Assembly (NCBI GenBank): GCA_025450135.1
Contig: JANWHZ010000039.1
Span: 1 to 5,662 of the forward strand
Length of the DNA stretch: 5,662 nucleotides
Reading direction: 5' to 3'
Source: Candidatus Saccharimonadales bacterium
GTDB taxonomy: Bacteria > Patescibacteriota > Saccharimonadia > Saccharimonadales > UBA4665
The notes under the pieces were generated by a model. It worked only from the letters and a program-made list of their open reading frames with translations. It had not been told where the DNA came from and did no database searches. Positions within the stretch are counted from its first letter, which is position 1. Each line of letters starts with the position of its first letter. A program made the position numbers and the translations under genes. Below, one piece after another: positions 5,219 to 5,662 of this stretch.

Positions 5219-5662
5219 CTAGGCGGCTAGGGGTAAGCCCGTCGGACCGCCTATCCGGTCATAGGGTACAAATGGATATGGATAAGGAAGTAGTTTTTTG
5301 CCTGTTTTACGTTTTGACGAAGTAGGGTCGGTATCGATCATCCCTATGACTACCCGATCTCTTTCCGGCTGCTGAGTGTATTGAGCCCAAGCAAGGTTTA
5401 GAACATCGTCTGCCTTAATGTCAGCTCCTTCCCAGGCCCTTTGGCGAACATCCATGACTGCCTCACGCTTAGCCCTACTGGTGTCATCAAGCGGCTGCGT
5501 CAGGAACCTCTCGTCTAGAGGGCGGCGATCAGTTGTTCGGAGGTCCTCCTCTGCCTGCGCTAGCGCATCTTGCTGCCCCTGCGGCAGCATAGCTACATAG
5601 GCTTGATATTGCCTCTCTGCTTCGACAAGAAATTGAGAGCAGCCGTGCCGAGTTCTGCATAA
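5219..5662 (-). CDS. Hypothetical protein, C-terminal part (start outside window)
   Basis: The frame is open from the window edge to a TAG at 5221-5219, giving 147 visible residues. The first ATG in view (5590, residue 25) has no well-placed ribosome binding site, and the residues before it (QFLVEAERQYQAYVA, 10-24) continue the same helical, charged character, so I treat the gene as partial. Residues about 10-45 and 60-98 look like amphipathic, charged helices rich in Gln, Glu, Asp and Arg. A more hydrophobic stretch, RVVIGMID (103-110), is followed by a basic segment (KRKTGKK, 117-123) and a Pro/Tyr-rich end (PYPYPFVPYDRIGGP, 126-140). There is no membrane segment or cysteine cluster beyond two Cys near the edge. 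I do not recognise the family and assign no function. It lies upstream of the DHH-like gene on the same strand, separated by 117 bases with a candidate promoter, so it is probably a separate transcription unit. Confidence 0.6.
   Translation of the reverse strand, partial: LCRTRHGCSQFLVEAERQYQAYVAMLPQGQQDALAQAEEDLRTTDRRPLDERFLTQPLDDTSRAKREAVMDVRQRAWEGADIKADDVLNLAWAQYTQQPERDRVVIGMIDTDPTSSKRKTGKKLLPYPYPFVPYDRIGGPTGLPLAA

Noticed and set aside
1..5662. Alternative genetic code (UGA as an amino acid), known in some Patescibacteria
   Set aside because: The long genes read through to family length with no in-frame TGA, and the membrane protein ends at a TGA where the next gene already starts.
1..5662. 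CRISPR arrays, insertion sequences, tRNA or rRNA genes
   Set aside because: No spaced direct repeats, transposase frames, terminal inverted repeats or tRNA/rRNA consensus segments were seen; the only tandem repeat is the 15-base coding duplication.

Overview
The window looks like a housekeeping segment from a small-genome bacterium. Every convincing gene lies on the minus strand, so transcription runs from high to low coordinates. The standard genetic code fits: long reading frames contain no in-frame TGA, and TGA ends one gene. Streamlined spacing, an 88-residue S15, a degenerate DHH-type protein with a long disordered tail, and weak AAAGG-type ribosome binding sites suggest a member of Patescibacteria (CPR), with Saccharibacteria the first guess. 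That assignment is inference from gene style; there is no rRNA marker here.

In transcription order: (1) 5662-5219, the 3' part of an unrecognised soluble protein whose start lies outside the window. (2) 5218-5102, an intergenic gap with a plausible promoter. (3) 5101-3272, a 609-residue protein with an N-terminal NrnA/RecJ-like DHH fold whose metal-binding residues are nearly all replaced, followed by about 360 residues of low-complexity acidic and proline-rich tail. (4) 3271-3223, a short gap with a good sigma-70-like promoter placed so close to rpsO that its mRNA may be nearly leaderless. (5) 3222-2956, rpsO (ribosomal protein S15). (6) 2955-2724, a 232-base spacer with inverted repeats and an open frame lacking a conventional start. 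(7) 2723-585, pnp (polynucleotide phosphorylase), complete. (8) 585-367, a two-helix membrane protein whose ATG shares one base with the pnp stop codon. (9) 383-1, the N-terminal part of a family 4-type uracil-DNA glycosylase, cut by the window edge.

The rpsO-pnp order is an old bacterial arrangement linking a ribosomal protein with the 3'-5' exoribonuclease. pnp, the membrane protein and the glycosylase overlap and are probably co-transcribed and translationally coupled. I see no mobile element, CRISPR array, tRNA or rRNA. No clearly new multi-gene system is visible. The most interesting points are two proteins that keep a family fold while losing its cofactor ligands: the glycosylase has lost three of four Fe-S cysteines, and the DHH-type protein has lost its metal site. 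The rpsO promoter placement and the structured rpsO-pnp spacer come next.
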